From: a virus
Strand: one strand, 5' to 3'
IMG/VR virus record: IMGVR_UViG_3300043398_000464
Span: 1-31,171 of that record
Length of the DNA stretch: 31,171 bases
The notes beneath the pieces were generated by a model. That model saw only the letters and a list, made by a program, of their open reading frames with translations. It did no database searches and was not told the DNA's origin. This document shows, one piece after another, positions 13,138 to 22,032 of the stretch; the first letter of the stretch is position 1, and every line of letters starts with the position of its first letter. Made by a program: the position numbers and the translations under genes.

Positions 13138-14198
13138 TAAACTACCGTCAGGTTACCGATTGAGTCCATGATTTCCCAATCGTTATTGGCGGTCACACAG
13201 ACTAAATTGACGCAGTCCCGACGGTGGTTACTAGAGATTGACCCTCCGGCCCCTGTAGTCGAGGCTGCGACTCCGAAATATATGGTCTGGCCTGCGTTTT
13301 GAGCAATCGTGAATCCTCCTGCTCCCTTACCGACAATACGAATGGAGTCTCCCAGTGCGGCACTAGCAGGTAAAGTAGCAGTAATAAGTGTGGCACGGTT
13401 CATCACATAGTTAGTGTTTACGGCTAGTGCCTGTGTGGCAGCTGTGACCTCTACCCAGTTCGAGAATGAGCTGTCCGCGGTAATGGTTACCGTCGAGCCC
13501 GCACCACTTGTACTGATCCCTGCGCCACCAGCTATGGTGATGACATTAGCGGCAGGAACAGCGCTTCCAGCGTCTGTAGAAAAGGATAATGGTACTGACG
13601 AATCGGCATTGATTGTAAGCGTAGCTCCTGCGCCACTAGTAGAGCACCCTGTACCACCTAGCACATTTAGCACACCAAGCGCAGGTACAGCGCTACCCGC
13701 GTCGGCGGTATAAGATGTAGCCACAGAACCGGAAGTGCTTATTGTTCCACCGACCGATACAATCGTTGTATTATCGACTTTGACGACACCCTTTTGACCG
13801 GCACTAGCATCTGCGACCGTAATAGTCATAGCTGAACCCGATCCAGATGTGCTGACACCCTGGGTGGAATTTCCAAGCATGTCAATATCACCGGCACCGT
13901 CTGGAATTACCTGGACCGCGTCATCTCCAGTCAGAGTCTGTAATCCAGACGCTCCCCCTGTACCATCAAAACGTACCCATATCGCATCGCCTGACGAGTC
14001 AAATCTTACAAGAATCCACTCCTCTCCTTCTGATGCAGGAGACTGTGATTCCTTGTTGGTACGCCAAATCGTTTGCAAAGCGAACTTTTTATCGCTAGTA
14101 GTCGGACGTCTAGGGGCGTCTACAGTTGGAACAAGAGCCCGTCTGTAGTCTGCATAGGCCAATCCGTCTGTATTTTGGCCAGGTACTCCGAAAGTCAT
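13137..14198 (-). CDS. Repeat-bearing tail-fibre protein, 353 aa
   Basis: The N-terminus (MTFGVPGQNTDGLAYADYRR) differs from other fibre genes and may attach to the virion. Residues about 155-235 hold two tandem copies of the module found singly in the three lectin-like genes: SYTADAGSAVPALGVLNVLG with TSGAGATLTINADS, and SFSTDAGSAVPAANVITIAG with TSGAGSTVTITADS. The C-terminal 110 residues are a beta-rich end domain (TATLPASAALGDSIRIVGKG, later NNDWEIMDSIGNLTVV) like those found at tips of many phage fibres. Its start is next to the stop of the 69-residue gene (TAAATG). Confidence 0.78.
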   Translation of the reverse strand: MTFGVPGQNTDGLAYADYRRALVPTVDAPRRPTTSDKKFALQTIWRTNKESQSPASEGEEWILVRFDSSGDAIWVRFDGTGGASGLQTLTGDDAVQVIPDGAGDIDMLGNSTQGVSTSGSGSAMTITVADASAGQKGVVKVDNTTIVSVGGTISTSGSVATSYTADAGSAVPALGVLNVLGGTGCSTSGAGATLTINADSSVPLSFSTDAGSAVPAANVITIAGGAGISTSGAGSTVTITADSSFSNWVEVTAATQALAVNTNYVMNRATLITATLPASAALGDSIRIVGKGAGGFTIAQNAGQTIYFGVAASTTGAGGSISSNHRRDCVNLVCVTANNDWEIMDSIGNLTVV

Positions 14199-14408
14199 TT
14201 ATACGCCCTTAAGTAGCACGAGTTCATCTTCTGTCAATCCAAGACGAGAGAGTACTTTTTTTCGTTGCTCTGATCGATGAATCTCTTGCTGGCGTTCAGC
14301 TTGCATCTTAGCTTCGCCTTGCGCCCAAAGTGCTCTATATTCAGCTTTTTGCTCTTCTGATAGGTCGACACGTACGCCGTCCTTCATGATATGGGTAGGT
14401 TCGTCCAT
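14199..14408 (-). CDS. Small tail/fibre accessory protein, 69 aa
   Basis: A charged helical protein (LSEEQKAEYRALWAQGEAKM, ending LGLTEDELVLLKG), resembling small phage tail-assembly or fibre-assembly proteins with a 'dG..v.Ls.ee...' start. It sits between fibre genes with stop-start overlaps on both sides (TAATG at 14408, TAAATG at 14198), typical of chaperones made with their client. Function is inferred from size and location. Confidence 0.6.
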   Translation of the reverse strand: MDEPTHIMKDGVRVDLSEEQKAEYRALWAQGEAKMQAERQQEIHRSEQRKKVLSRLGLTEDELVLLKGV

Positions 14409-15799
14409 TAGGCGTCCTTTACTCCGTAAATAATGAAATCGCCAGAAGCGATATTGCCTGAACTGAAAATAAATTGTATTCCGTCAGTAGCCCCTGCAGT
14501 CGTGTACTCTCCAAATAAATGGGTCATTGATGCTGCTGTAGTAGTGCTATGCAGGTTAGACGTGGCGGTAATGCCAGTGCGCGTACTCACATTTAAAGGG
14601 TCCCACAGCCAGATCACTGAATTAGTGTATTCCGCGGCAGCATTACCTAGGTTTCCTGTGGTTAGCTGTATTTCAGTGTCTGTAGAGGTACCAATGTTGG
14701 CAGTCGTAGATACCGAGTTGGTATTACCCGCATAGGTATAATCGCTTGCACCCGCTTTCCATGAAGATCCGTTGTCAGTCGATACGCGGACATATAGTAG
14801 GACAGCGTCAGTGGCTGGGATCACATTTTGTAGCAGAATTACATACTTGTTATATGTGGACGTAAGATAGGTATTTGTAAATGTCACCGACGCAGAAGCG
14901 GAAGCAGATGTCTTCGTGAGATATACCCATGTGCCGCTCGGGGATGCCCATTTCAAACCGTTAGCCTGAGCCGAATCGGCAGTAAGCACGTAATTATTCG
15001 TACCTACAGCAACTGCACTTGGAGCTCCCGATCCATCACCAACAATAATGGTACCCTTTGCTGTACCATCCACCGCCGTGAGAGCTGAAGTGCCATTACC
15101 AAATAAATGATATCCCGTTCCGAACGTTGTAGAACCAGTGCCGCCATCAGAAACCGCAATGGTGGCTGCTGAATTTTTAATCAACTTTCCTGTAGTACCG
15201 TCGAATTTGGCAAAGCCACCGTCAGTCGCAGAGCCCGGACCAACAACATCCCCTACTGCGGGGGCTGAGATCGTCAGAGAGCCTGCGCCGGGCGTAAGAG
15301 TAATTCCTGTCCCTGCAGTGATACTTGCTACGACAGGATCAGTGCCAGTAGAGCCGATAAGAAGCTGGCCATTAGAAGGCCTAGCAGTAGCAGTAATACC
15401 TGACGTTCCACTTCCAAGAAGAATGCCTCCATCTGTCAGAGATGTAACCCCAGTACCTCCACTTGTCACTTCAAGCGCATTCGCAAGTGATAATACCTGT
15501 ACATTAGACAGACTCATAGCCGTTGTGGCGTTTGTCTTAAAGACTAAAACATCATCACTAGATTCATAAACACCAGTGTCCGCATCTCCAAATACGATAC
15601 CGGATGAAGCGCCTGATGGTATAGTGATCAAGTCATTATCATTCAGAATAACTCCCGAATCGTTGAGACGAACCCCTGATGTACCATCCCATCGAGCTAT
15701 AGCATTGTCAGTAGTGCCGCCCGCTGTAGGTGGCAATACTCCACGGTCATGCTGATCAACTGCTAGATCACCTGTGAATGGATTGAGTGTGACAGGCAT
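14408..15799 (-). CDS. GTG-repeat tail-fibre protein 2, 463 aa
   Basis: Begins [20 protein letters not shown] and then [20 protein letters not shown], a segment typical of fibre proteins, followed by repeats of the form [35 protein letters not shown] and [10 protein letters not shown]. From about residue 290 it has a distinct C-terminal domain (YVRVSTDNGSSWKAGASDYT, ending FIIYGVKDA) that looks like a receptor-binding beta sandwich. It is a paralogue of 15799-17205, with matching order of modules and long near-identical stretches of DNA. The stop is shared with the 69-residue gene (TAATG). Confidence 0.82.
   Translation of the reverse strand: MPVTLNPFTGDLAVDQHDRGVLPPTAGGTTDNAIARWDGTSGVRLNDSGVILNDNDLITIPSGASSGIVFGDADTGVYESSDDVLVFKTNATTAMSLSNVQVLSLANALEVTSGGTGVTSLTDGGILLGSGTSGITATARPSNGQLLIGSTGTDPVVASITAGTGITLTPGAGSLTISAPAVGDVVGPGSATDGGFAKFDGTTGKLIKNSAATIAVSDGGTGSTTFGTGYHLFGNGTSALTAVDGTAKGTIIVGDGSGAPSAVAVGTNNYVLTADSAQANGLKWASPSGTWVYLTKTSASASASVTFTNTYLTSTYNKYVILLQNVIPATDAVLLYVRVSTDNGSSWKAGASDYTYAGNTNSVSTTANIGTSTDTEIQLTTGNLGNAAAEYTNSVIWLWDPLNVSTRTGITATSNLHSTTTAASMTHLFGEYTTAGATDGIQFIFSSGNIASGDFIIYGVKDA
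15021..15046 (-). repeat. Direct repeat between fibre paralogues, copy 1
   Basis: A 26-bp exact match to 16421-16446 inside an otherwise diverged, homologous stretch. It codes for the GDGSGAPS segment. Exact runs of this length among synonymous differences suggest recent gene conversion or strong constraint. Confidence 0.7.
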
Positions 15800-17205
15800 T
15801 AGCTTTGCTTAACTCCATATAAAGTGATCGATCCGCTGGAAATATTACCAGAAGACATCAAAAACTGAATTGCATTTGTAGCGCCAGTTGTGTTGTATAC
15901 ACCAGTTCCAGAATGGTTCATCAATACAGATGATACGTTCATGACCGCGCCAGAGCACTGGAATGACGTTTTGGTATTAGCATTCATCGGCTCATACATC
16001 CACATCCACAGACTCACGATTTCTCCTGCATCGACTCCGCAAGTCTGACTATTTAGAATATTGTATTGAGCTGCTCCAGCTGAACCTACGTTGTTTCCAG
16101 CACCTGAACTCAATGTTCCGTTTGATACTGATAGATAGTCGGTACCACCACTTTTCCATGTAGATCCATCATCTGTGGATACTCGCAGGTAGAACGAAGT
16201 ACTATTAGTTGCTGGAACTATATTTCGTATATATAATGCATACAGATTATATGTAGTTGTAATATATGTGCTTGTAAACGATAGTGATGCTGATGAACTA
16301 GCAGTGACGGTAGCTAATGGAACAAAACTTCCAGTTGGAGGAGTTCCCCATTTTACTCCTGTGGATTGAGCACTATCAGCTGTTAAAACGTACGTATCAG
16401 TTCCAACTGCCAGTGTAGAAGGAGCTCCCGATCCATCACCAACAATTATGGTGCCTTTTGCTGTACCATCAACAGTGGTCAATGCGGAGGTACCGTTACC
16501 AAAAATATAATATCCTGTGCCGAATGTGGTGGATCCGGTACCGCCATCAGCTACTGCAATCGTGGCTGCCGAATTTTTTAGCAACTTCCCCGTGGTGCCA
16601 TCGAATTTTGCGAATCCGCTATCTGTGGATGATGCAGGCCCAACGACATCCCCGGCGGAGACTGCTGCCCATTTAACGCCTGCTGTTTGTGTGCTGTCTG
16701 CTGTCAAAACATAGGAGTTGGTACCGACCGAGACAGAGCTGGGGGTTGTCGTTCCGTTTCCGACGACTATTGAACCTTTTGAACTCGCATTTATCGCTTG
16801 TACAGCGTTTCCACCATTGCCGATTAGGGTATATCCGGCACTCAAATTATTGCTTCCAGTGCCGCCGCTAGGTACGGTGAGTGGATTGGCGAGATATACA
16901 GCTTGTGTATTGGAAATCTCTATCGCTTCGATGCCGTTAGTTTTGAATACCAGTGTATCATCTGACACCTCATATAGACTGGTATCTCCATCTCCCCATG
17001 CAATGCCCGCTGTAGATCCACTGGGAATAGTGATGCGATTGGCATCGGATAGTGTAACCCCCGAATTTGCCAATCGCTCACCGGTAGTTCCATCCCAGCG
17101 AGCTATCGCGTCATCCGTAGTAACACCCCCAGACGGAGGTTGAATGCCTCCAGAAGCGTTATCGGCATCGAAGCGGCCTGTGAGCGGGTTATATACTAGC
17201 TTCAC
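15799..17205 (-). CDS. GTG-repeat tail-fibre protein 1, 468 aa
   Basis: Starts at GTG ([20 protein letters not shown]) with GAGGG four bases before it; the site overlaps the stop of the upstream gene. Sequence and module order follow its paralogue: [60 protein letters not shown] twice with variation, and an end domain ([20 protein letters not shown], finishing ITLYGVKQS). The central repeat unit is duplicated relative to the other paralogue's layout. The stop is fused with the next start (TAATG at 15799). It is a likely alternative or co-assembled receptor-binding fibre. Confidence 0.82.
   Translation of the reverse strand: MKLVYNPLTGRFDADNASGGIQPPSGGVTTDDAIARWDGTTGERLANSGVTLSDANRITIPSGSTAGIAWGDGDTSLYEVSDDTLVFKTNGIEAIEISNTQAVYLANPLTVPSGGTGSNNLSAGYTLIGNGGNAVQAINASSKGSIVVGNGTTTPSSVSVGTNSYVLTADSTQTAGVKWAAVSAGDVVGPASSTDSGFAKFDGTTGKLLKNSAATIAVADGGTGSTTFGTGYYIFGNGTSALTTVDGTAKGTIIVGDGSGAPSTLAVGTDTYVLTADSAQSTGVKWGTPPTGSFVPLATVTASSSASLSFTSTYITTTYNLYALYIRNIVPATNSTSFYLRVSTDDGSTWKSGGTDYLSVSNGTLSSGAGNNVGSAGAAQYNILNSQTCGVDAGEIVSLWMWMYEPMNANTKTSFQCSGAVMNVSSVLMNHSGTGVYNTTGATNAIQFLMSSGNISSGSITLYGVKQS
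16421..16446 (-). repeat. Direct repeat between fibre paralogues, copy 2
   Basis: Exact 26-bp partner of 15021-15046, at the equivalent codons of the upstream paralogue 1,400 bp away. Homologous exchange between the copies would delete or fuse the two fibre genes in frame. Confidence 0.7.
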
Positions 17206-17211
17206 AGTCCC

Positions 17212-17775
17212 TCACTCGTAGACGTAATTTGCCCAGCTTTGCGCGTCAACTATGCCAGATCCTGCATACACACCGTATGCGCTTGTGTTTACGTTATCAC
17301 CATCAATGGTATTTAGCTCAAAAGTGGTTGGAGTTACCGATGCGACCATATAGACAGTATCCGTCGTATTGTCAAAATTGACTTCCGTCATTCCGATTGC
17401 TCCGCTAATGGTAACAAGGTCGCCATTGCTGAATCCATGCGCTGTGGACGTAGTGACAACACCAGGATTGGCATTGGTTATTGCGGACACAACAAAACCT
17501 GATCCATCAGAGAATACAAACTCGTATTCAGTGCTTGCCACTCCCAGATCATTCTGAGGCCATTTTAAGGAGATTAGACCATTGTTAGCGTCATAGGCCA
17601 ATTTGCAGAGTTGCCACAGGGGCTCTGTTTCAGGAGCGCCTGGTCTAGCACGTGCAATATAAATGGGGTTTGCATTAGCGTCATTGATAAGTCGGATGGA
17701 GACCTCTCCATCCGAACTGATCGGCTCACGGCGGCTGCCCGTACCGTATTTAAGTGGTCTATTAGTAGTCGCCAT
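17212..17775 (-). CDS. Virion/tail protein with FCCH-like domain, 187 aa
   Basis: The Shine-Dalgarno AAGGGG overlaps the stop of the long-fibre gene (TAAGGGGTG). Residues 1-95 form an N-terminal region (SDGEVSIRLINDANANPIYI). Residues about 98-175 carry the pattern 'NPGVVTTSTAHGFSNGDLVT', 'YMVASVTPTTFELNTIDGD' and 'AYGVYAGSG', the repeat commonly labelled ubiquitin-activating-E1 FCCH-like in phage proteins; there it is structural, not enzymatic. Related copies occur in 26870-27463 and twice in 29338-31171. It probably joins or caps the fibre. Confidence 0.72.
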   Translation of the reverse strand: MATTNRPLKYGTGSRREPISSDGEVSIRLINDANANPIYIARARPGAPETEPLWQLCKLAYDANNGLISLKWPQNDLGVASTEYEFVFSDGSGFVVSAITNANPGVVTTSTAHGFSNGDLVTISGAIGMTEVNFDNTTDTVYMVASVTPTTFELNTIDGDNVNTSAYGVYAGSGIVDAQSWANYVYE

Positions 17776-17785
17776 GATTCACCCC

Positions 17786-20296
17786 TTACGCCTGGAATCC
17801 GCACTTCATAGACACGATATTCACTGCGCCTGGAGCAACTGCACCATGCTCGATACGGATAAACGGTGCAACTACGTCTGTGCTATCAAAAGTGAATGCC
17901 GCTGTGCTAGTAGGTGCTGCTCCATTGATTGTATAGGTTACAACACCAGCTGCTGATACCAGAACTTTCAGTGTCTTGGTAGCGCCATCACCACCCCATG
18001 CATCGGTGGTGTTGGTCAGTGTTTGACCACCGCTATTGAGCTCTGTACAAAGCACTATGTTGGTTGCAGAAGTTAGGGTAAACATACCGATAGCTGCATA
18101 ATCGGTATAGTTAGCAAATGTGGCATTGTTAGCTTCAGTCTTACGGAATCCGATGCAGTACGGACTTCCTCCGCTGATATCCGCGATGGTCATTTGGACT
18201 TCGAAGAAGAAGGCTGCACTGGTGCCAATCGTGAAGCTATTTCTAGAGTTATTTCTAGCGGCCCCCCAGTTATATTCTACTCCATCAGTAGCCGTAAGAT
18301 CTAGGGATACTAAAAGACCACTAGAACTCATTCTTGGAGCGATTATGGTCTGGGTACCGATGATAAACTGTTCCATAATGATGCCATTTCCTATGGACAT
18401 CAAGTTCACATCTCCGGCAACACCGGTAGGTGCTGCACCAGTAGTCAGGTTAGACTGCAGTACTGGTGATTGAGCAAAGGTGATGCTATCACCGGTAGAG
18501 GTGACAAAGTTTGTTGTCGCTTCCTGGATGGTACCTGTCATGGTGATCTTGCCGGTTCCCGCCTTCAGTACAAGGGCTGATGCACCGGTAGTGTTGCCAA
18601 CGGTGACAGTCCTAGCTGCTGCACCAGTACCAACGTTGATGGCTTGTGCCACCGCATCGTTACCAATTCCGATGGCAGCAGCTGAGCTATTCAACTCCAG
18701 CACTCCACTTGTATCCAAAAGCAGTCCATTAGAGCCGGATGCTAATGTCATACCTCCGGCAGCGTTGCTAGCATTCAGGGTAATAGCGTCAGAGACCGCT
18801 TCCGTAGCCTGGATGTTCACAGATGAACCAGTGGCGACGATATCTATGTCCTCTCCCGCAGAGGCTCCACTGGCCAGCAGATCTACGCCCCCAGCAGTTG
18901 ATTCGATGACAATGGAGTTTGCTGCGTTTTGTGAGGACCGCATGCTTACCTGAAGCGCTCCATCCATGTCGATACCACCAGCTGATGCCTGCAAAGTAAT
19001 AGCGTCGCTAACAGCTTCACTAGATGAAACGTTTACTGATGAACCAGTCGCTACTAAATCCAGGTCCTCGCCAGCCGCTGCTGAGCTACAGGTGATATCT
19101 ATTCCACCAGCACTAGAGTTGATGACGATAGAGTTAGCTGCGTTCTGGGATGAAGCGATGTTGATCTGAAGTGCTGCATCCATGTCAATGCCGCCAGCTG
19201 CGGCTTCAAGATTAATGGCATCCGCGCTAGCAAGTCCTGTAGAGGTAAGAGTGATACCGCCAACATCAGATAGGATGTTTACTGAGGCAACACCAGTTCC
19301 CTGGTCAGCATGGATCTTGATGGCTTCGCTGGTGCCACCGTTTGCACGCAAATAGATAGCATCCGATACGTTCTCGGTAGCAGTGATTTGAACACTACCA
19401 CCGGTATTGGTGATTGTTATATCCTGTGTTGCCTCTCCAGTTGCCAAAAGTTGAATGCCACCCGCGCTGGCCGTTAATTTGATTGCATCAACGGCATCTT
19501 CTGATGCGGTGATGTTGACTGAAGAACCACTGGTGGTAATATCAATATCCTCACCTGCTGCGGCACCACTACATGTGATATCTATACCACCAACCGAACT
19601 CACGATCTTGATGGAGTCCGCTGCATTTTCTCCAGCAGTCAGATTGATTGAGCCAGCCGTACAAACAAGGTCAATATCCTCACCTGCTGCCCCAGCGGCA
19701 GTGAGGTCAATACCGCCGGCAGATGCAGATATAACAATCGCGTCAGCAGCATTTTGAGAAGAAGCGATGTTGATTTGCAAAGCGGCGTCGGCATCAATCC
19801 CGCCAGCTGCACTTAGGAGCGTGATGGCATTAGCTGCAGCTTCTTCGCCGTTAACAATTACCCTTCCAAGAGAACTTTGCAGAGTCAGATCTATTCCAGC
19901 ACCAGAGACAGCAAAATGAGAGGCTGCGTCCGCGTCTAGACCAATTGCGCCGGTTGAATCAGCAGTCAGAGTGGTAAATGTACCAGCGGCTGGCGTAACA
20001 CCACCGATAGCTGGTGGAGCTGCGAAAACAGCTGATGTTTTCAGCGGGGTCATTGCCCTATCATCATTAGTTCCAGCAACAGCTTGAGCATTTGTAGCCA
20101 ACTTTCCAATTCCACTAGTACTCTCACTCCAGGCCGGAGATCCTGAAATAGCTACAGCAGCTACACCAGCCGGAGAACAAACGATATCTTGTCTGGTTCC
20201 AGCAACAGATTCTGCAACTGTGGCGATTCTAGCCTTGCCTGATACTGTTGTACTTGCGTCTGGTGTGCCTAGATAGGCTAGTGGGTCGATGGGCAT
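17786..20296 (-). CDS. Long repeat-built tail fibre, 836 aa
   Basis: First gene of the leftward operon, with GGAGG before the ATG. Residues 1-90 carry two fibre collar repeats (GKARIATVAESVAGTRQD and GKLATNAQAVAGTNDDRAMT). Residues about 125-530 consist of about ten degenerate units that alternate short (AGGIDMDAALQINIASSQN) and long (GGIDITCSGAAAGEDIDI) forms, suggesting an elongated beta-helical shaft. Residues 530-640 are Gly/Ala/Thr-rich. The last 190 residues (SSGLLVSLDLTATDGVEYNW, SPYCIGFRKTEANN, ending VNIVSMKCGFQA) form a lectin-like head. It is the longest protein here and the likely main host-range fibre. Confidence 0.85.
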   Translation of the reverse strand: MPIDPLAYLGTPDASTTVSGKARIATVAESVAGTRQDIVCSPAGVAAVAISGSPAWSESTSGIGKLATNAQAVAGTNDDRAMTPLKTSAVFAAPPAIGGVTPAAGTFTTLTADSTGAIGLDADAASHFAVSGAGIDLTLQSSLGRVIVNGEEAAANAITLLSAAGGIDADAALQINIASSQNAADAIVISASAGGIDLTAAGAAGEDIDLVCTAGSINLTAGENAADSIKIVSSVGGIDITCSGAAAGEDIDITTSGSSVNITASEDAVDAIKLTASAGGIQLLATGEATQDITITNTGGSVQITATENVSDAIYLRANGGTSEAIKIHADQGTGVASVNILSDVGGITLTSTGLASADAINLEAAAGGIDMDAALQINIASSQNAANSIVINSSAGGIDITCSSAAAGEDLDLVATGSSVNVSSSEAVSDAITLQASAGGIDMDGALQVSMRSSQNAANSIVIESTAGGVDLLASGASAGEDIDIVATGSSVNIQATEAVSDAITLNASNAAGGMTLASGSNGLLLDTSGVLELNSSAAAIGIGNDAVAQAINVGTGAAARTVTVGNTTGASALVLKAGTGKITMTGTIQEATTNFVTSTGDSITFAQSPVLQSNLTTGAAPTGVAGDVNLMSIGNGIIMEQFIIGTQTIIAPRMSSSGLLVSLDLTATDGVEYNWGAARNNSRNSFTIGTSAAFFFEVQMTIADISGGSPYCIGFRKTEANNATFANYTDYAAIGMFTLTSATNIVLCTELNSGGQTLTNTTDAWGGDGATKTLKVLVSAAGVVTYTINGAAPTSTAAFTFDSTDVVAPFIRIEHGAVAPGAVNIVSMKCGFQA
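18706..19921 (-). repeat. Degenerate tandem repeats coding the fibre shaft
   Basis: About ten related units of 28 or 43 codons, in the order short, long, long, long, variant, short, long, short, long, partial. Several blocks such as the coding of INIASSQNAA and SAGGIDI recur almost unchanged in DNA, so unequal recombination could change shaft length in whole-codon steps. Confidence 0.75.
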
Positions 20297-20326
20297 ATGC
20301 GCCTCCGTTTTTCTTTAGACTAAATT

Positions 20327-20354
20327 TTGTAATGGAATTTATCAATTGTATTAT
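20327..20354 (+). promoter_or_regulatory. Candidate rightward late promoter
   Basis: TTGTAA (20327-20332), a 16-bp spacer and TATTAT (20349-20354) lie in the 111-bp divergent spacer between the fibre operon and the packaging operon, 54 bp before the zinc-ribbon gene. A partial copy of the early duplicated element (ATGTTATCG plus CCC) follows at about 20368. No equally good leftward promoter for the fibre operon was seen in this spacer. Confidence 0.4.
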
Positions 20355-20407
20355 GCAAAATATGCCTATGTTATCGCCCCAGTCTGGCTAAATAATTTTG
20401 GTGTCTT

Positions 20408-20650
20408 ATGAGGCGATGTGCCACGTGTCTGAGTCCTCTAACGAAGCGTCAAAAACGATTCTGTAGTAAAAGCTGCCTCGCATCAATGCGTGGTTCCTCA
20501 AGCAGCCGATCAAAAAAGCGGTACAAAATATGTATGTATTGTGGTGCTGAATACACAAAAAAACCGAGCTCATACGAGCGTAGCAAGTTCTGCAGTAAAT
20601 CATGTCAAGGTAAGTCATGCACGATCAGTCTGGAAATAGAACAATCATAA
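20408..20650 (+). CDS. Tandem zinc-ribbon protein, 80 aa
   Basis: Two similar metal-binding motifs occur in tandem: C4-x2-C7 ... C19-x3-C23 (ending RFCSKSC) and C42-x2-C45 ... C62-x3-C66 (ending KFCSKSC). Eight cysteines in this spacing indicate two zinc ribbons, as in short treble-clef or ribbon proteins, with a Ser/Arg-rich basic linker. The ribosome-binding site is weak. Its end overlaps the large terminase gene by 34 bp, so the two are coupled. A DNA-binding helper of packaging is an attractive inference; an HNH-nuclease remnant is the alternative, but no HNH core is present. Confidence 0.65.
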   Translation: MRRCATCLSPLTKRQKRFCSKSCLASMRGSSSSRSKKRYKICMYCGAEYTKKPSSYERSKFCSKSCQGKSCTISLEIEQS

Positions 20651-21969
20651 TCCCAGACTTCAAACCACGACACTATCAAATCGATTTTTTCAAGGCCATG
20701 GATAGCGGATATAAACGAGCTGTATGCGTGATGCATAGGCGTGCAGGTAAGGAGGTTATGTGTTGGAATTACATGATTCGCCAAGCTTGGTGGCATCGGG
20801 TAGGTACGTACTGTTACTTTTTTCCTAAGTCAACACTTGGACGCCGTATCTTATGGGATGGGGCGACTGGTACAGGGAAGCGATTTCTAGACTACATACC
20901 AACCGAAATAATCGAATCGGTTAATAAGCAGGAGATGAGCATCCGCCTGACGAATGGATCTTTCATTCAAATCATCGGTACAGACGCCATCATAAACGTC
21001 GGTATAAACCCCGTAGGATGTGTTTTCAGCGAGTTTTCACTTCAAAGTCCGGATGCGTGGAACTTTACTCGTCCCATTTTGAGAGAGAATGGCGGATGGG
21101 CTGTAATGAACTTTACGCCAAGGGGCAAGAATCATGCCTATGATCTTTATGAAATGGCTTCTAGAGACCCAGATTGGTTCTGTCAGCGACTAACTATCGA
21201 CGATACTTATAGAGATGACGGCACTCACATAATCACGGCTGAAGACATTGAGAAAGAGCGTGCCGAAGGCATGTCAGAACACCTGATTCAGCAAGAATAT
21301 TACGTGTGCTTCGATAAGGGTATAGAAGGCGCTTTTTATGCTAAGCTGTTGAATATAGCAGAAATGGAAGGGCGCGTATGTCCAGTTCCTCCAGACCCCC
21401 ATGCTCCGATAGACACGTTTTGGGATATTGGAGTCGGAGATAGCACGACCATCATCTTTGCTCAACGATGCGGTCAGGAAATCCATATAGTGGACTGTTA
21501 CGAAAACCACGGCGAGGGTTTAGCTCATTATGTGAACATTGTTCAGCAAAAAGCTTCTATGTATGGATGGTCGTATGGTGGTCACTATGCGCCTCACGAC
21601 ATACAAGTACGTGAGTTTACACAAGGGGCTCGCAGTCGATTGATGATCGCTAAAGAACTTGGCATTCCATTTCAAATAGTGCCAAATCTTCCTATTATCG
21701 ATGGCATCGAGATGGTTAGAGGACTATTTCCACGGCTCTGGATCGATAGCGTGAAGTGCAAACGATTGGTGAAGGCACTTGAAAACTACCACAAATCATA
21801 CAACGAAGCAATGAACGTATATTCGGAGCGACCGGTACATGACTGGTCAAGCCATTGGGCAGATGCAGCTAGATACATGGCTGTGCAGTATTCAAAATCG
21901 TCTCAGGCCGGTAGAATGACAGAATCAGAAGCTCTCGCCATGGAACGCAAATATCGATCCTATCACTAG
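20617..21969 (+). CDS. terL: Terminase large subunit
   Basis: A 450-residue packaging motor protein. The ATPase domain has the Walker A variant HRRAGKE (40-46), Walker B VFSEF (136-140) with E139, and the coupling motif NFTPRGKNH (165-173). The nuclease domain has an RNase-H-like triad: D270 in FWDIGVGD, D328 in APHDIQ and D416 in SHWADAARY. It drives DNA into proheads and cuts concatemers. Length is normal for the family. It starts within the zinc-ribbon gene and precedes the portal gene by 62 bp. The small-terminase-like gene is not adjacent and lies at the far left end on the other strand. Confidence 0.95.
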   Translation: MHDQSGNRTIIIPDFKPRHYQIDFFKAMDSGYKRAVCVMHRRAGKEVMCWNYMIRQAWWHRVGTYCYFFPKSTLGRRILWDGATGTGKRFLDYIPTEIIESVNKQEMSIRLTNGSFIQIIGTDAIINVGINPVGCVFSEFSLQSPDAWNFTRPILRENGGWAVMNFTPRGKNHAYDLYEMASRDPDWFCQRLTIDDTYRDDGTHIITAEDIEKERAEGMSEHLIQQEYYVCFDKGIEGAFYAKLLNIAEMEGRVCPVPPDPHAPIDTFWDIGVGDSTTIIFAQRCGQEIHIVDCYENHGEGLAHYVNIVQQKASMYGWSYGGHYAPHDIQVREFTQGARSRLMIAKELGIPFQIVPNLPIIDGIEMVRGLFPRLWIDSVKCKRLVKALENYHKSYNEAMNVYSERPVHDWSSHWADAARYMAVQYSKSSQAGRMTESEALAMERKYRSYH

Positions 21970-21999
21970 TTTCATGTAGCTTAAACGTTAATTTTTTTG

Positions 22000-22032
22000 T
22001 AGGATGTTCCTAGATCTACTCGGGACATCCTA
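22000..22032 (+). promoter_or_regulatory. Hairpin at the portal gene start
   Basis: TAGGATGTTCC (22000-22010) and GGGACATCCTA (22022-22032) pair over 11 bp with one G-U, around an 11-base loop. The right arm ends at the first base of the portal ATG and buries the only purine-rich sequence before it. No T-run follows, so it is not a terminator. It could limit portal translation. Confidence 0.6.

Noticed and set aside
13414-20000. Several plus-strand ORFs of 60-157 codons opposite the fibre genes
   Set aside because: They mirror the Ala/Thr/Gly-rich coding of the fibre repeats (Pro/Ala/Val-rich antisense), lack ribosome-binding sites and keep the repeat period of the real genes.
10211-20296. 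Diversity-generating retroelement acting on the fibres
   Set aside because: No reverse transcriptase gene or template/variable repeat pair was seen; repeats are homologous coding modules.
20408-20796. Minus-strand ORFs of 63 and 70 codons over the zinc-ribbon and TerL starts
   Set aside because: Opposite to genes with clear motifs, without supporting ribosome-binding sites.
21980-21999. T-run after terL as an intrinsic terminator
   Set aside because: The preceding inverted repeat (TTAA...TTAA) is A/T-only and too weak, and the portal operon continues on the same strand.
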